A stretch of DNA of 59,345 nucleotides from Gammaproteobacteria bacterium (GTDB lineage Bacteria; Pseudomonadota; Gammaproteobacteria; Pseudomonadales; Pseudohongiellaceae), in assembly GCA_028818225.1 (NCBI GenBank), contig JAPPOG010000032.1, positions 1 through 59,345 on the forward strand, given 5' to 3'. Shown piece after piece: positions 26,523 through 36,397 of the stretch. Each line of letters starts with the position of its first letter. The stretch's first letter is position 1. The position numbers were made by a program, and so were the translations under genes. The notes below the pieces were generated by a model, which made no database searches, was not told the DNA's origin, and worked only from the letters and a program-made list of their open reading frames with translations.

Positions 26523-27221
26523 ATGACAATGGGGCAACGTATGAAAAATATAAAAACTTACATGAACATAATTGCGATAGTTTGTTTGTTTGTCATCGCA
26601 AGCGCAGGAACAGTCGCTCAGCAAACTGATTTTTCTGATGAAAAAGTTGTACACCTTTTAGAAGAACCACGACATCGCACCGTACACAATGAAGGCAATA
26701 TGTTTTTACTGGATGTACAGGTTAATCCCGGTGACATCTCTTTTGCCCACGTCCATGATCAACCGATACTACTCACAACGATCCGCACCGGTGCCGGCCC
26801 ATCTACCGCTCCGGTCAGAGCGATTCCTGAATACTACAGCGAACCTTTAACGCATAAGGTTTCTAATGACGGCCCTGGATTGCTGCGCATTATTGCCTTT
26901 GTCAATGGAGGCGACGGTGTCGAAGGCAACCAGGATGCACCCGGGGGGATTTCATCGGAGCCCGATCTGTTGAATCCCTGGTTTCGTTCTTATCAATTGG
27001 AACTGGGTCCCGGCGAACAGTCAGAAGTAGGAACCCACAACAACCATACGGTAGTCGTGCAACGCACGGAAGGAGTCGTCCATATCACTCGCGAAGATGG
27101 CTTAACTCGCGAACTGGATGCTGCAGGCAAATGGGAATGGCGCAAACCGGGTTCCTCTTTCCTGGTTCGAAATATGGGAAATACGTCGGTTATCGTCGCG
27201 ATTAACGAAGCCAGGGAATAA
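26523..27221 (+). CDS. Exported two-cupin protein
   Basis: 232 residues. A hydrophobic signal (KTYMNIIAIVCLFVIASAGTVAQQ) precedes a cupin body with the motifs GDISFAHVHDQPI and ELGPGEQSEVGTHNNHTVVV, plausible metal-binding His/Glu sets. It lies 15 bases after the PQQ dehydrogenase gene and ends at a strong terminator, so the two form a unit. It may bind or isomerise a product of that enzyme; this is inference. GGAAG supports the ATG at 26523; an internal ATG at 26541 is an alternative. Confidence 0.8.
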   Translation: MTMGQRMKNIKTYMNIIAIVCLFVIASAGTVAQQTDFSDEKVVHLLEEPRHRTVHNEGNMFLLDVQVNPGDISFAHVHDQPILLTTIRTGAGPSTAPVRAIPEYYSEPLTHKVSNDGPGLLRIIAFVNGGDGVEGNQDAPGGISSEPDLLNPWFRSYQLELGPGEQSEVGTHNNHTVVVQRTEGVVHITREDGLTRELDAAGKWEWRKPGSSFLVRNMGNTSVIVAINEARE

Positions 27222-27236
27222 CAATCGGCAAAAATT

Positions 27237-27272
27237 ATGCCCGATCATAGTGCTATGGTCGGGCATTTTTTT
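27237..27272 (+). terminator. Strong rho-independent terminator
   Basis: ATGCCCGATCATAG (27237-27250) pairs with CTATGGTCGGGCAT (27253-27266) with one wobble pair, followed by seven T. It lies 16 bases after the cupin stop and ends the PQQ dehydrogenase-cupin unit. Confidence 0.92.
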
Positions 27273-27313
27273 GCATAGTAACTGGATACAGTGATTTTGT
27301 GAGAAAGGAATAA

Positions 27314-27817
27314 ATTATCGACACCTTATTGCTCGAATGGATTGAAGCTAATCTGCGCTTTGCAGTTTTTCTTATTCCTTTATTCGCCTTTGCCGAAGCC
27401 TGTATTGGTATTGGCCTGTTTATATCTGGCGTCTTTCTTGTCGCCATTGCCTCCCTGGTACTGGATCAGCAACTGGCTGGATTACCGTTGATCGCGACCA
27501 TGGCTTTTCTTGGCGCACTGCTGGGCGACCATGTTGGTTACTATGTGGGCAGATGGCTGGGACCACATTTTCATCACATCGAATTCGTAAAAAAACGCAA
27601 GGATGCCTTTACCAAGGCTGAATCTGTCCTCCGTCGTTATGGCTACTTTGCAGTATTTATTGGTCGCTTCATCCCGGCGATCCGCAGCATAATCCCCGCG
27701 CTACTCGGAATCACCGAATTCGACAGGCTCAAATTCTCAATACTCGACAGCCTGGCCTGTGCCTTGTGGGCTGCAGCACTGGCAGCCATCCTGCTGGGCA
27801 TAGATAATATTTTTTAA
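27314..27817 (+). CDS. DedA-family inner-membrane protein
   Basis: About 167 residues. Hydrophobic segments, LGALLGDHVGYYVGRWLG and GRFIPAIRSIIPALLG are the DedA/SNARE-associated signature; these proteins are implicated in lipid flipping and proton-motive-force homeostasis. There is no ATG. A TTG at 27329 has no ribosome site. An ATT at 27314 has AAAGGA close upstream and would give the typical N-terminus MIDTLLLEWIE. Start is therefore either a rare AUU codon or the TTG. At about 165 residues it is shorter than the 200-plus of most DedA proteins. Confidence 0.85.
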   Translation: MIDTLLLEWIEANLRFAVFLIPLFAFAEACIGIGLFISGVFLVAIASLVLDQQLAGLPLIATMAFLGALLGDHVGYYVGRWLGPHFHHIEFVKKRKDAFTKAESVLRRYGYFAVFIGRFIPAIRSIIPALLGITEFDRLKFSILDSLACALWAAALAAILLGIDNIF

Positions 27818-27952
27818 AACTTACTCGTTAAATCTTAGCAAGCATTGGTTTCAAGCGAGCCAGTCTATTTAATCGTCGCGCGCTCTCATTTATTGCAGTT
27901 CTTCCGGACCTTGCTTATCCTATGGGGTACATAAGAAGAATGAGGGTTGGCA

Positions 27953-30361
27953 ATGGCTTATTCATTAATTGGCAAAGACTTCACTCCACCTGATGTGCAC
28001 GGCAAAGTTACCGGCAAGGCCAAGTATGCCGAGGATTTCAGCGTCGATGGCATGCTCTATGCCCGCCTGCTAACCAGCCCCATGCCCCACGCCAGGGTAG
28101 TTCGCCTCGACGTTTCAGCGGCGCTGCAGATGGAGGGGGTAGTCGCTATTCTCACCGCCGATGATGTACCGCAAATGCCCAACCTGGGCAATCCGATTCT
28201 TACCAACGAGCCAGCCTATGTGGGCGATCCTATATTAGCGGTCGCTGCGGTGGATGAACGAACCGCCGAAGATGCCATTCAGGCCATTAATTTTGATTTC
28301 GAACCCCTGCCTTTTGTCACTGATCCTTTAGACAGTTTGCGCCCTGGCGGACCCCATGCCCGCACCCAGGGCAATGTTGGCAATTCCACCATGCAGGATG
28401 ATTTTCGTTCCATTCACTGGAGCGATGATGAATTTGCTGCACTCACTAATCACGAACTACCCCAGGGTGAAGCTGTGCGCGAATGGACAGTGGGTGATCT
28501 GGATGCCGGCTTTGCCGCTGCCGATTACATTATCGATGAGAGTTTTGTAACCGCCAGCTACTCCCATAATTCGATGGAACCCAGATCGGCAATGGCCTAT
28601 TGGGAAAACGGTAAATGTTTCGTCTACGGGTCAAGCCAGAGCCAGAGTTTTCCGGTACCGGGACTCGCCGGTTACATCGGTATCGATCCTGCAGATCTGG
28701 TTTTTGTTGCTGAGTATTGCGGCGGCGGTTTTGGCTCCAAAGGTGGGCCCTACCCTGCCATGTCAATTCCAGCGCACATGTCCCGCCTGACCGGTCGACC
28801 GGTCATGTTGCGCATTAGCCGCGAAGAAGAATATTACATTGGCTCGGCGCGTCATGGATTCCAGGGAAGAGCGAAAATCGGTTTCCGCAACGATGGCCGC
28901 ATTAGCGCAATGGATCTCTACGTAATTCAGGATAATGGTGCCAATTCAGGATTTTCAGACTGGACCTCAGCCGGTGATGCTGTTTCACTGGTTTACCAAC
29001 CGGAAGCGATGCGCTTTCGCGGCATACCGGTTTTTACCAATACGCCATTAAAAGGGCCGCAACGAGGCCCCGGACAAAATCAAATTCACTCTGCCATAGA
29101 ACCTTTGTTAGACAAGGCGGCGCGCGAACTGGGACTGGATCCATTAACCATACGCCAGGTGAACGCCCCTCAGAGTGATGACACCTATGGCGCCAATGCC
29201 AGCTCTCTCACCTCATCTCATTTAGCAGAAGCACTGGCCATCGGTGCCGAACAATTCGATTGGGAAACAAAGCGCGCCCAGAGTGGTCAGCGCAATGGCA
29301 GCAAGGTAATCGGCGTTGGCGTCGGACAGGCTTACCATTCAGCTGGCAGTAATGGTTTCGATGGACTGGTAAGAATTACCCCGGACGGTAAATTACATAT
29401 ACACACTGGTGTTGGTAACCTCGGCACTTATTCCCATACCGGCACTTCGCGCGTTGCAGCGGAAATACTCAAATGCAATTGGGATAATTGTGTTATCGAG
29501 CGTGGCGATAGTCGTCGACATCTACCCTGGAATCTGGGCCAGTTTGGCTCCAATACTTCCTTTACCATGACGCGCACCAATTACGTGGCAGCAATGGATG
29601 CGCTGGAGAAACTGCTGGAAATTGCCGCCATTGAATTAGGTGGCTCGCCCGAGGATTATGATATTGGCGAAGAGCGTGTGTTTCGCAAAGAAGACCCCGC
29701 TACCTTTATCAGTTATGCCGATGCGGCTACGAAAGCCATTGAATTAGGCGGAAGGTATTCCGGGCAAACAGTGCCGGAAGACATCAACTCTATGACCAGC
29801 CGTTCTGTTGCCGGTCTGACGGGTACCGGCCTGATTGGTGTAGCCCGGGACAATCTGGAAAAAGATGGTACGGTGCCGGCGCTGGCGGCTGGTTTTATCC
29901 AGATCGAACTGGATACCGAAACCGGTAAATATGAAATACTGGATTACCTGGGTGTGGCCGACTGCGGCACTGTGCTCCATCCCCGCGGATTAGAAATCCA
30001 GGTTAAAAGTGCTGCAGTCATGGGATTCGGTATGGCGGGATACGAGCGCCATGCCTACGATCCCCAGAATGGCTTGCCTGCTGCAACCGGTATTCACAAT
30101 TCCAAACTTCCCACTTATCTCGACTCCCCTTCACCCATGGATTGGGCAGCGACGGATATTCCTGACCCGCAAAATCCGGTTGGGGTAAAAGGCGTTGGCG
30201 AACCTATTCAGGGTTGTGCAACGGCAGCACTGCTTTGTGCGATTTCCGATGCGCTGGATGGACACACTTTTAACCGAGTACCGGTTACGGCAGACATGAT
30301 CGTCAATGTGACCAGTGGCAGGGAACAATCACAAAAGCCATTGAGCACCAACACAACTTGA
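27953..30361 (+). CDS. Xanthine dehydrogenase-family molybdopterin-binding large subunit
   Basis: 802 residues from the ATG at 27953 (GAGGG six bases upstream; a TTG six bases earlier is less likely). The aldehyde oxidase/xanthine dehydrogenase fold is shown by DVHGKVTGKAKYAEDF, HNSMEPRSAMAYWENG, CGGGFGSKGG and the active-site Glu region GVKGVGEPIQGC. These enzymes hydroxylate aldehydes, purines or N-heterocycles using a Mo cofactor. The FeS and FAD subunits normally encoded beside it are absent. No signal peptide is evident. Substrate unknown. Confidence 0.9.
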   Translation: MAYSLIGKDFTPPDVHGKVTGKAKYAEDFSVDGMLYARLLTSPMPHARVVRLDVSAALQMEGVVAILTADDVPQMPNLGNPILTNEPAYVGDPILAVAAVDERTAEDAIQAINFDFEPLPFVTDPLDSLRPGGPHARTQGNVGNSTMQDDFRSIHWSDDEFAALTNHELPQGEAVREWTVGDLDAGFAAADYIIDESFVTASYSHNSMEPRSAMAYWENGKCFVYGSSQSQSFPVPGLAGYIGIDPADLVFVAEYCGGGFGSKGGPYPAMSIPAHMSRLTGRPVMLRISREEEYYIGSARHGFQGRAKIGFRNDGRISAMDLYVIQDNGANSGFSDWTSAGDAVSLVYQPEAMRFRGIPVFTNTPLKGPQRGPGQNQIHSAIEPLLDKAARELGLDPLTIRQVNAPQSDDTYGANASSLTSSHLAEALAIGAEQFDWETKRAQSGQRNGSKVIGVGVGQAYHSAGSNGFDGLVRITPDGKLHIHTGVGNLGTYSHTGTSRVAAEILKCNWDNCVIERGDSRRHLPWNLGQFGSNTSFTMTRTNYVAAMDALEKLLEIAAIELGGSPEDYDIGEERVFRKEDPATFISYADAATKAIELGGRYSGQTVPEDINSMTSRSVAGLTGTGLIGVARDNLEKDGTVPALAAGFIQIELDTETGKYEILDYLGVADCGTVLHPRGLEIQVKSAAVMGFGMAGYERHAYDPQNGLPAATGIHNSKLPTYLDSPSPMDWAATDIPDPQNPVGVKGVGEPIQGCATAALLCAISDALDGHTFNRVPVTADMIVNVTSGREQSQKPLSTNTT

Positions 30362-30453
30362 TACTAACTAGTAGTTGTTAATCATGTAATTTGAAGTTTA
30401 TGCTATTCGCATTTACTACTGCGACACGCCGTAAATACATCCCTGCATGTCCA

Positions 30454-30476
30454 GCCACCAATTACAAATTGGTGGC
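30454..30476. repeat. Perfect 10-bp stem, 3-base loop hairpin
   Basis: GCCACCAATT (30454-30463), loop ACA, AATTGGTGGC (30467-30476). It sits in a 205-base gap between convergent genes, with further short dyads nearby (GCATGC twice, ACAT...ATGT). No T tract follows on either strand. The flank CACGCCGTAAATACATCCCTGC resembles interspersed intergenic repeats of gammaproteobacteria, from memory. It could stabilise 3' ends or be a repeat remnant. Confidence 0.5.
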
Positions 30477-30566
30477 GTTCGATTTCACAGCATGCTTTAC
30501 GTTCGTCTCACCCTCGCGGGCGACGGTCGCATGCGCAAATACGACTACCATTTCGCTCAATGTGAC

Positions 30567-31043
30567 TTATTCTTCGGGAACGTTAAACACTTCTACCATG
30601 TAGTTCTGGTAAGGACCTTCCATGAGAAAGTTATTGAATATTTCATGCAGCAAGTTGACGGATGTCTTAGCTGCTTCTCCGGCATCACCTGAATCGAAGC
30701 CAATTTTAATCGATAAGTTTTTCGAGCGATTCTTGCATTGAAACGAAAAGCGTTCGCTATCCAATCGACGATGGCTGGGAATTGAATCGTCACTGCGCTT
30801 AATCAGGAATTCTCGAAAGGCCCTGTCCATTTCAGATCGATAAGGAACTGCGGGCAGTACGTCTTTCAATTCCAACTCACACTTCTCAGTATTCAGCCGC
30901 AGCTGGAAAGGTTTTTCCGCGAGCCAATTAAAGCGGAACTCAGCGTTGCTGCCGTTAGGTTCCCGGGCACTGAAGTTCTGAAAAATCCCACGATCGGCAT
31001 AGGCCTGCAGTTCGGATTTCACATCGGCGAAAACGGCACTCAT
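30567..31043 (-). CDS. Uncharacterised cytoplasmic protein
   Basis: 158 residues, no signal peptide or membrane segment. A mixed alpha/beta look, with VKSELQAYADRGIFQNFS and a C-terminal NLLHEIFNNFLMEGPYQNYMV. I do not recognise the family. AGGAAG lies five bases before the ATG, and the gene starts 26 bases after the stop of the ThDP enzyme, so it is probably the third gene of that operon, with cytochrome c first. Confidence 0.75.
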   Translation of the reverse strand: MSAVFADVKSELQAYADRGIFQNFSAREPNGSNAEFRFNWLAEKPFQLRLNTEKCELELKDVLPAVPYRSEMDRAFREFLIKRSDDSIPSHRRLDSERFSFQCKNRSKNLSIKIGFDSGDAGEAAKTSVNLLHEIFNNFLMEGPYQNYMVEVFNVPEE

Positions 31044-31069
31044 CTTTGCTTCCTGAGTAACATTACAGC

Positions 31070-33052
31070 TTATTTATAGTAAGCGAGTGCTCCTGGTGCA
31101 AAATGTCTTGGCATGGAAGGTGGATACTGATTCGTCCAGAACTCTTTCTTACCCTGACAATTAATCAAGGTCGAAATGCCTTCATCGGATGCAAGCTTGT
31201 AGGCACGTTCAAGAGCTGGCGTCATCTGATCAGGACTCGTTACATACTCACCATTACAACCAAGTGCTTCTGCGATCTTTTCGTAGCGCAGATTTTCCTG
31301 GAACAGGTACATGTGTTGCGCACGCACAGCGCCGCGACCTGCACCGGAAGTCCAGACACCCCAGGCGTTATTGTTGTAAACAATCATAATTGCCGGTATG
31401 CGGTATTTGCCCAGAGTTTCGAACTCCATACCGGAATAAGCGAAGCCAGCGTCACCGGTTATGCCAAGAATAGGCGCTCCCTGGTAAGGCGCCTGGGGAC
31501 CAATGCCGTTTTGTACGGCTGCACCAACTCCGACGGCGTATCCCACGTCGGGACCGATTGCACCGTACTGATAGGCACCGTTACAAATCTGACCGGGTCG
31601 GAATGCTCTGAGATAACGTCGCGTATAACGACCAATGCCGTAGCCACCGGAAACCACCGTGGTTTGATCGGGCGCTATATCACCTTCGTAGAGAAAGTCG
31701 TGTACGTGTTTTCCGATTACAGCGGGATGGATAGACTCAGTGTCTGCGCTGTATTGCAGTCCCAGTTTGTAATACTCCTCGCTCTGATCGTCGAAAGCTT
31801 TACGCGCCGCAGCCAATTCGTCACGCCAGCCTTGTCGATTGCGGGAAGGTAATGCATCCGCCAGTGCTTCCAACGCGGGCTTTTCTGCACTTACGATACC
31901 GAGATCGATAGGCACGTTGCGGCCTATGTCTGTTGCATCAGGATCAATTCGTATCCATTTTGCATCGGGACCAAAAGCGAATTCACCAATGGAGGGCATG
32001 CAATACTGGCCCACCAGAATTACCAGATCGGCACTACGCACTGCATCCAACGCTGTACTCGCTGACAATGGATGGCCATCGGAAAAATGACCACGCTGAG
32101 GTGCAGACTCGGTTACGGCAATGTCATTCTTTTCTGCAACTTCCAATAGCGCATCCCAGGCCTTGCCATAAAACACACCGGTGCTGGCGACAATCATTGG
32201 TCGTTCAGCTCTTTGAATCATTTCAACTGCTTTGGTGATATCAGCAGGATTTGGATGAGCCTGGGATTCGGTGCGATAGCGAGTCTTGTCATAGTAATAC
32301 TGTAATTCACCCGGCTCTTCGAAACGCGCTCGAGAAATTTCTCCGGGAAAATCCAAATGTACCGGCTTTGGCACACCGGTCTTCAGTTCGCGGAAAGCAT
32401 AGGCAGCATATTCGTAAATTCGGTTTGGCGTAATTAAGCGCTTACCCCATTTCTTGAGTCCGTCAGTCTGGGATTGCTGGTAAGCAGTTTGAATACCACG
32501 CTCAGTATCGTCTTCACCTATTGTTTTGTTACTGGCGATGACCAACAAAGGCGTGCGCGAAGAATTCGCCGCACCGATATTCATGATCATATTAGTGAAA
32601 CCTGGCCCCTCTGTTCCGGAGGTAGCCGCAATTTCGCCAGTCACTCGAGCGAAACCATCGGCAGCAGAAGTCATGTTTCCTTCGCAGCGTCCACCATAGG
32701 ATGGAATGCCTTCGGCGGCGATGGCATTGATCATATTGTAATTACCAGGACAACAGAAAAATCCGGCAACTCCTTCGTCGCTCATGAATTTCGCGAATAC
32801 TTCCGCGCCTGTCATCGGGAAATTTGCCGGTTGGGCTGCTTCTGCCAGAGTACGGGGGATTTCTTCAGGAATCTTAATGTTCATTTCATCACTTTGTTGC
32901 GCCTGACTGGATTCAGGCTGCAACATGGCGGCCGCACCGGCCCCTGCTAATGCAGTACCTTTGATAAAGTTGCGTCGCGATACAACTTTTTCGGTCTCAG
33001 AACTTTTATTCTCTTTTGTTTCTTGTTGAGGTTGTTTCTTCTGCTCAGTCAT
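31070..33052 (-). CDS. Tat-exported thiamine-diphosphate-dependent enzyme (decarboxylase/oxidase type)
   Basis: 660 residues from the ATG at 33052 (AGGA eight bases upstream). A perfect twin-arginine signal, [15 protein letters not shown], with cleavage near SQA-QQ predicts folded export to the periplasm. The mature part has the full ThDP fold: the N-terminal PYR domain with Glu in [20 protein letters not shown], the central domain, and the cofactor motif GDAGF...VYNNNAWG (about 533-562), closest in style to oxalyl-CoA/benzoylformate decarboxylase and pyruvate oxidase. Cofactor loading before export explains Tat. Ten bases downstream of a cytochrome c gene, it could pass electrons to it. The substrate is unknown, perhaps a 2-oxo acid. 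Confidence 0.88.
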   Translation of the reverse strand: MTEQKKQPQQETKENKSSETEKVVSRRNFIKGTALAGAGAAAMLQPESSQAQQSDEMNIKIPEEIPRTLAEAAQPANFPMTGAEVFAKFMSDEGVAGFFCCPGNYNMINAIAAEGIPSYGGRCEGNMTSAADGFARVTGEIAATSGTEGPGFTNMIMNIGAANSSRTPLLVIASNKTIGEDDTERGIQTAYQQSQTDGLKKWGKRLITPNRIYEYAAYAFRELKTGVPKPVHLDFPGEISRARFEEPGELQYYYDKTRYRTESQAHPNPADITKAVEMIQRAERPMIVASTGVFYGKAWDALLEVAEKNDIAVTESAPQRGHFSDGHPLSASTALDAVRSADLVILVGQYCMPSIGEFAFGPDAKWIRIDPDATDIGRNVPIDLGIVSAEKPALEALADALPSRNRQGWRDELAAARKAFDDQSEEYYKLGLQYSADTESIHPAVIGKHVHDFLYEGDIAPDQTTVVSGGYGIGRYTRRYLRAFRPGQICNGAYQYGAIGPDVGYAVGVGAAVQNGIGPQAPYQGAPILGITGDAGFAYSGMEFETLGKYRIPAIMIVYNNNAWGVWTSGAGRGAVRAQHMYLFQENLRYEKIAEALGCNGEYVTSPDQMTPALERAYKLASDEGISTLINCQGKKEFWTNQYPPSMPRHFAPGALAYYK

Positions 33053-33062
33053 AAGGCGTTCC

Positions 33063-33488
33063 TTATTCTTGTGTTGGCCGTGTCTCTTCCGGGCCAATAT
33101 TCAATACATGGGCAACGATCTGCCAGATTGTTTGGTCGTCTATGGTGTCTTCGAACGGAGGCATTTCGAGACCTGCCCCAAACTTGATACTGCGAAAAAT
33201 GTGTAAGGGCGTTGTTCCGTAATACCAGGTATCGGGCGCGGTTAAATCCGCGGCGATGAAATCAATATTTGCCAGCGCCCTGCCGTCCGCATCGTGACAC
33301 TGCTGGCAATTAATGAGGTAAAAACTCTTGCCACGTTCTGCGGCGGATTTGGAATACACAATGGGATCGGGCTCAGTTGGCATTGCTTCCTGAGCATAAT
33401 TAGCACCCGCAAAGAGGGCACTTAGTGATGCCGCTAAAATAGGGGCTGTTAGCGAGTATCGCGATTTCATTCTTCTAGTTTTTCTCAT
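33063..33488 (-). CDS. Periplasmic cytochrome c, single haem
   Basis: 141 residues. Signal peptide (basic start, then [21 protein letters not shown]). Haem site CQQCH in [16 protein letters not shown]; Met ligand probably in GLEMPPFED. It resembles small cytochrome subunits of c-type oxidoreductases. Starts at 33488 or 33470; neither has a good ribosome site. It is directly followed (10 bases) by the Tat-exported ThDP enzyme, suggesting a redox pair. A 260-base divergent gap faces the radical SAM gene. Confidence 0.88.
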   Translation of the reverse strand: MRKTRRMKSRYSLTAPILAASLSALFAGANYAQEAMPTEPDPIVYSKSAAERGKSFYLINCQQCHDADGRALANIDFIAADLTAPDTWYYGTTPLHIFRSIKFGAGLEMPPFEDTIDDQTIWQIVAHVLNIGPEETRPTQE

Positions 33489-33748
33489 AAAAAACCGGAT
33501 TTTTCACCTGCCGTAGTTTATGTGTAATCAGCATCGTAGACCAGCTTCTTCGGGCTATTCACAGCAGCAAAAGCCCCATAACTCGCCTATTTAGGGAAAC
33601 CTGATAAGAAAACCACTGGAGATTACGATAATCTATAGAGCAAGGCCGCAATTTGCTTATTGGCGCAGCCAATTCGATGGTAAACTGATCTGCCTTAAAA
33701 CAACTAAACCTATAAAAACAAGGACTTGGGCTTACCTCCACCCTGCTT

Positions 33749-35320
33749 ATGAAGATACTGATGATCTATCCCCAGATCGATGCCCCTCTGGGCACAAACC
33801 ATGGCATTGCTTCTCTCGCCGGCGTGCTGCATGCCAATGGTCACGAACTCGATCTCATGCATGTCTCGGAAAAATACAAACCAGTGCCGTCCAGCGAAGA
33901 AATTATCGAATACATTCGAGAGACCGAGCCTGGTCTGGTGGGATTTTCCGTCATGTCACAACAGATGGAATGGGTGGAAGAAAAGAGCAAGGATATTCGG
34001 GAGGCGATGCCGCAGTTAGTGCAGGTAATCGGTGGGGTGCATTGCACCATGGTGCCAGATGAAGTGCATAAATCGAAACTGTTCGATTACGTCTGTGTTG
34101 GCGAAGGCGACTGGGCACTGCTGGAGCTGATGGATTCACTGGAGAAAGGAGAAACGCCCCATACCCTGGCAAATTTCAGGTCCTGGATGGGGAGTGTGCC
34201 CGTTGCAAATCCTGTAGCTCCCTTTCCTGATCTTGATACCTTACCGCCGCTTGATTATGACGTATTCGATATGCAAGCGGTGATGAAAGAGACACGGGGC
34301 TGGATGGGGATACTTACATCCCGCGGCTGCCCTTATAAGTGTACGTACTGCTTTAACATCGAAATCGTCGATCAGTACATCGAAGATGGCGCGGCGAAAA
34401 GCGTCAAAGATTTTCTGCGACACTTCCCTGTTGATGTAATGATGGATGACCTCAAGAAACTGTTAAAGCAAAACCCTGAAATCAACACCTTCATATTCGA
34501 CGATGATTTATTCACTTTAAACACAGATTATGTCGTTGAATTTTGCGAAGCCTATAAAAAGCACAAGGTAGGCGTGCCGTTTGTAGTGAATGGCCATGTA
34601 AATTGCTTCGACGAGCGCGCTGCCAAAGCTTTAAAGGAAGCTGGCTGTATTATTGTCAAATTTGGCCTCGAATCGGGCTCGCCCCGCGTCCGGCGTGAAG
34701 TTCTTAAACGCTACATGAAGAATGAGCAGATAGAACATTCATTTTATTCCGCTCATGCTTATGATTTACACAGTTCAGCATTCATCATGTTCGGTTTACC
34801 TTATGAATCCCGCGAAGAGATCATGGAAACTATTCGTCTCTGCGCTAAGGTAAAGATGGGTCGATTTCGCTGGGCGCTCTTTTTTCCATTTAAGGGTACG
34901 GCAGGCTATGAAATTGCCAAACCACTTATCGACGAATCAAAAATGGCAGGCAAAGGCAACTACTTCGATGGTTCCTGCCTGAACTTTGGCGAAGACCATG
35001 ATTTGTTCCTGGATAAACTTGCCAAACTCTGCAATTGGTATGTAAATGCCGAAACCGATTGGGAATGCGCACCGATTTATCAAAAACTGGTTGAAAAAGT
35101 CGAAGCCATGGATCGAGATACCTGGCTGCAGGAATACCAGGATTTAGTGGCATATGATCGCGACCTTTCTGAACAATTGATGGCGGAAGACAAGATCCAT
35201 TACACAATCCGCTACTCAAACGTCATGGGTGTGCGCTCCGATTACATTCAGCAGGAGCGGGAACAGATGGCGGCTGGCCAGAAAAAAGAAGCTGTGGCGT
35301 ATACCCTCGACCAAAGTTAG
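33749..35320 (+). CDS. Radical SAM protein with N-terminal B12-binding-like domain
   Basis: 523 residues. An N-terminal cobalamin-binding-like Rossmann region (ILMIYPQIDAPLG...LVGFSVMSQQ...QVIGGVHCTMVPDEV) precedes the SAM cluster CPYKCTYC (Cys194, 198, 201) and an Elp3-type core (FIFDDDLF, VVNGHVNCF, KFGLESGSPRVRREVLKRYMKN). The DxHxxG cobalamin-ligand motif is not visible, so B12 may be held differently or absent. Members make C-C, methyl or cyclisation changes in lipids and cofactors. It heads a group with WaaF (24 bases later) and a GT9-like protein, so a cell-envelope substrate is likely but unproven. Confidence 0.9.
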   Translation: MKILMIYPQIDAPLGTNHGIASLAGVLHANGHELDLMHVSEKYKPVPSSEEIIEYIRETEPGLVGFSVMSQQMEWVEEKSKDIREAMPQLVQVIGGVHCTMVPDEVHKSKLFDYVCVGEGDWALLELMDSLEKGETPHTLANFRSWMGSVPVANPVAPFPDLDTLPPLDYDVFDMQAVMKETRGWMGILTSRGCPYKCTYCFNIEIVDQYIEDGAAKSVKDFLRHFPVDVMMDDLKKLLKQNPEINTFIFDDDLFTLNTDYVVEFCEAYKKHKVGVPFVVNGHVNCFDERAAKALKEAGCIIVKFGLESGSPRVRREVLKRYMKNEQIEHSFYSAHAYDLHSSAFIMFGLPYESREEIMETIRLCAKVKMGRFRWALFFPFKGTAGYEIAKPLIDESKMAGKGNYFDGSCLNFGEDHDLFLDKLAKLCNWYVNAETDWECAPIYQKLVEKVEAMDRDTWLQEYQDLVAYDRDLSEQLMAEDKIHYTIRYSNVMGVRSDYIQQEREQMAAGQKKEAVAYTLDQS

Positions 35321-35344
35321 TCCTTAGCAAATAGATTTCGCTTC

Positions 35345-36397
35345 ATGCTACCTGCATTACAGTCTGTTGATAGCCTGGTGGTTCGCTGTCCCAACTGGGT
35401 TGGTGATGTCGTTATGGCAACCCCCGTATTCGAATGCCTGCGTCATAATTTCCCCCAGGCAACAATTACTGCGCTTATTCGCCCCTATGCCAGGGGTATT
35501 TTGGAGGACAGCCCCTGGTTTGATCACATTGTAGATTGCCAGGATAAAAACCTTAAAGGCCTGGCAGCTATTCGGAAATCCTTTAGCGCAATTAAGCCGC
35601 AAATGGGATTGCTGCTACCCAACACTACCCACTCCTGGTTAACCTTCAAGTATGCCGGTGTTCCTCAAATTTATGGTTACCGACGCAATATCCGCAAGCA
35701 TTTTCTCCATGGCCCCGACCCCATTAGAAAAGATGGAAAGTTCAAACCCATGCCGATGCAGGACTATTACCTGGAGCTGTGTCGATTCCTGGAACTTGAT
35801 TTACCAGAAAAGGTAAAACCATCTTTGTATGTTTCAGATTCGGTGCAGCAGCGTGGGAATGAGCGCCTGGAGAAATACGGTATCAAAGAAAATGACCTGG
35901 TCATTGGACTAAATCCCGGCGCCAGTTTTGGTTCCTCCAAATGCTGGCCAGCGGAACATTTCGGTAGTTTGACGGAATTACTTTATGAGAAATACCGTTG
36001 CAAATTTCTGTTATTAGCAGGACCCGGCGAAGAAGACATTGCCGCAGCAATTGTCGCCGCCTCTGCAGTAAACATTATCAACACAGCCGGGGACAAAATC
36101 GATCTGGCCGCATTGAAACCACTGGTTAAACGCTGTAATTTACTCGTCACCAACGATACCGGCCCCAGGCATTATGCTGTAGCTTTCAATGTGCCACATA
36201 TCGTCTTAATGGGTCCAACCAACCCTGCGTATACACAAAGCAATCTGGAACATTCTGTCGTACTGCAAAAGGACCTGCCATGTATTCCCTGTCACAAGAA
36301 AAGCTGTCCCTTGGGCCATCATGCCTGCATGCGCGAACTCATGCCGGGCGCGGTATTCAACTCGTGCGTGGCAAAACTAGCTGAGACCAACTCTTGA
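35345..36397 (+). CDS. waaF: Lipopolysaccharide heptosyltransferase II-like
   Basis: 350 residues, the normal length. GT family 9. It adds a heptose from ADP-heptose to the LPS inner core at the inner membrane. Motifs: VVRCPNWVGDVVMATPVFECLR near the start, PQMGLLLPNTTHSWLTFKYAGVP, GLNPGASFGSSKCWP, and LVTNDTGPRHYAVAFNVP followed by ALMG-like VLMGPTNPAYT. The C-terminal Cys cluster CIPCHKKSCPLGHHACM is family-typical. Its stop overlaps the next gene's TTG start (TTGA). Confidence 0.9.
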   Translation: MLPALQSVDSLVVRCPNWVGDVVMATPVFECLRHNFPQATITALIRPYARGILEDSPWFDHIVDCQDKNLKGLAAIRKSFSAIKPQMGLLLPNTTHSWLTFKYAGVPQIYGYRRNIRKHFLHGPDPIRKDGKFKPMPMQDYYLELCRFLELDLPEKVKPSLYVSDSVQQRGNERLEKYGIKENDLVIGLNPGASFGSSKCWPAEHFGSLTELLYEKYRCKFLLLAGPGEEDIAAAIVAASAVNIINTAGDKIDLAALKPLVKRCNLLVTNDTGPRHYAVAFNVPHIVLMGPTNPAYTQSNLEHSVVLQKDLPCIPCHKKSCPLGHHACMRELMPGAVFNSCVAKLAETNS

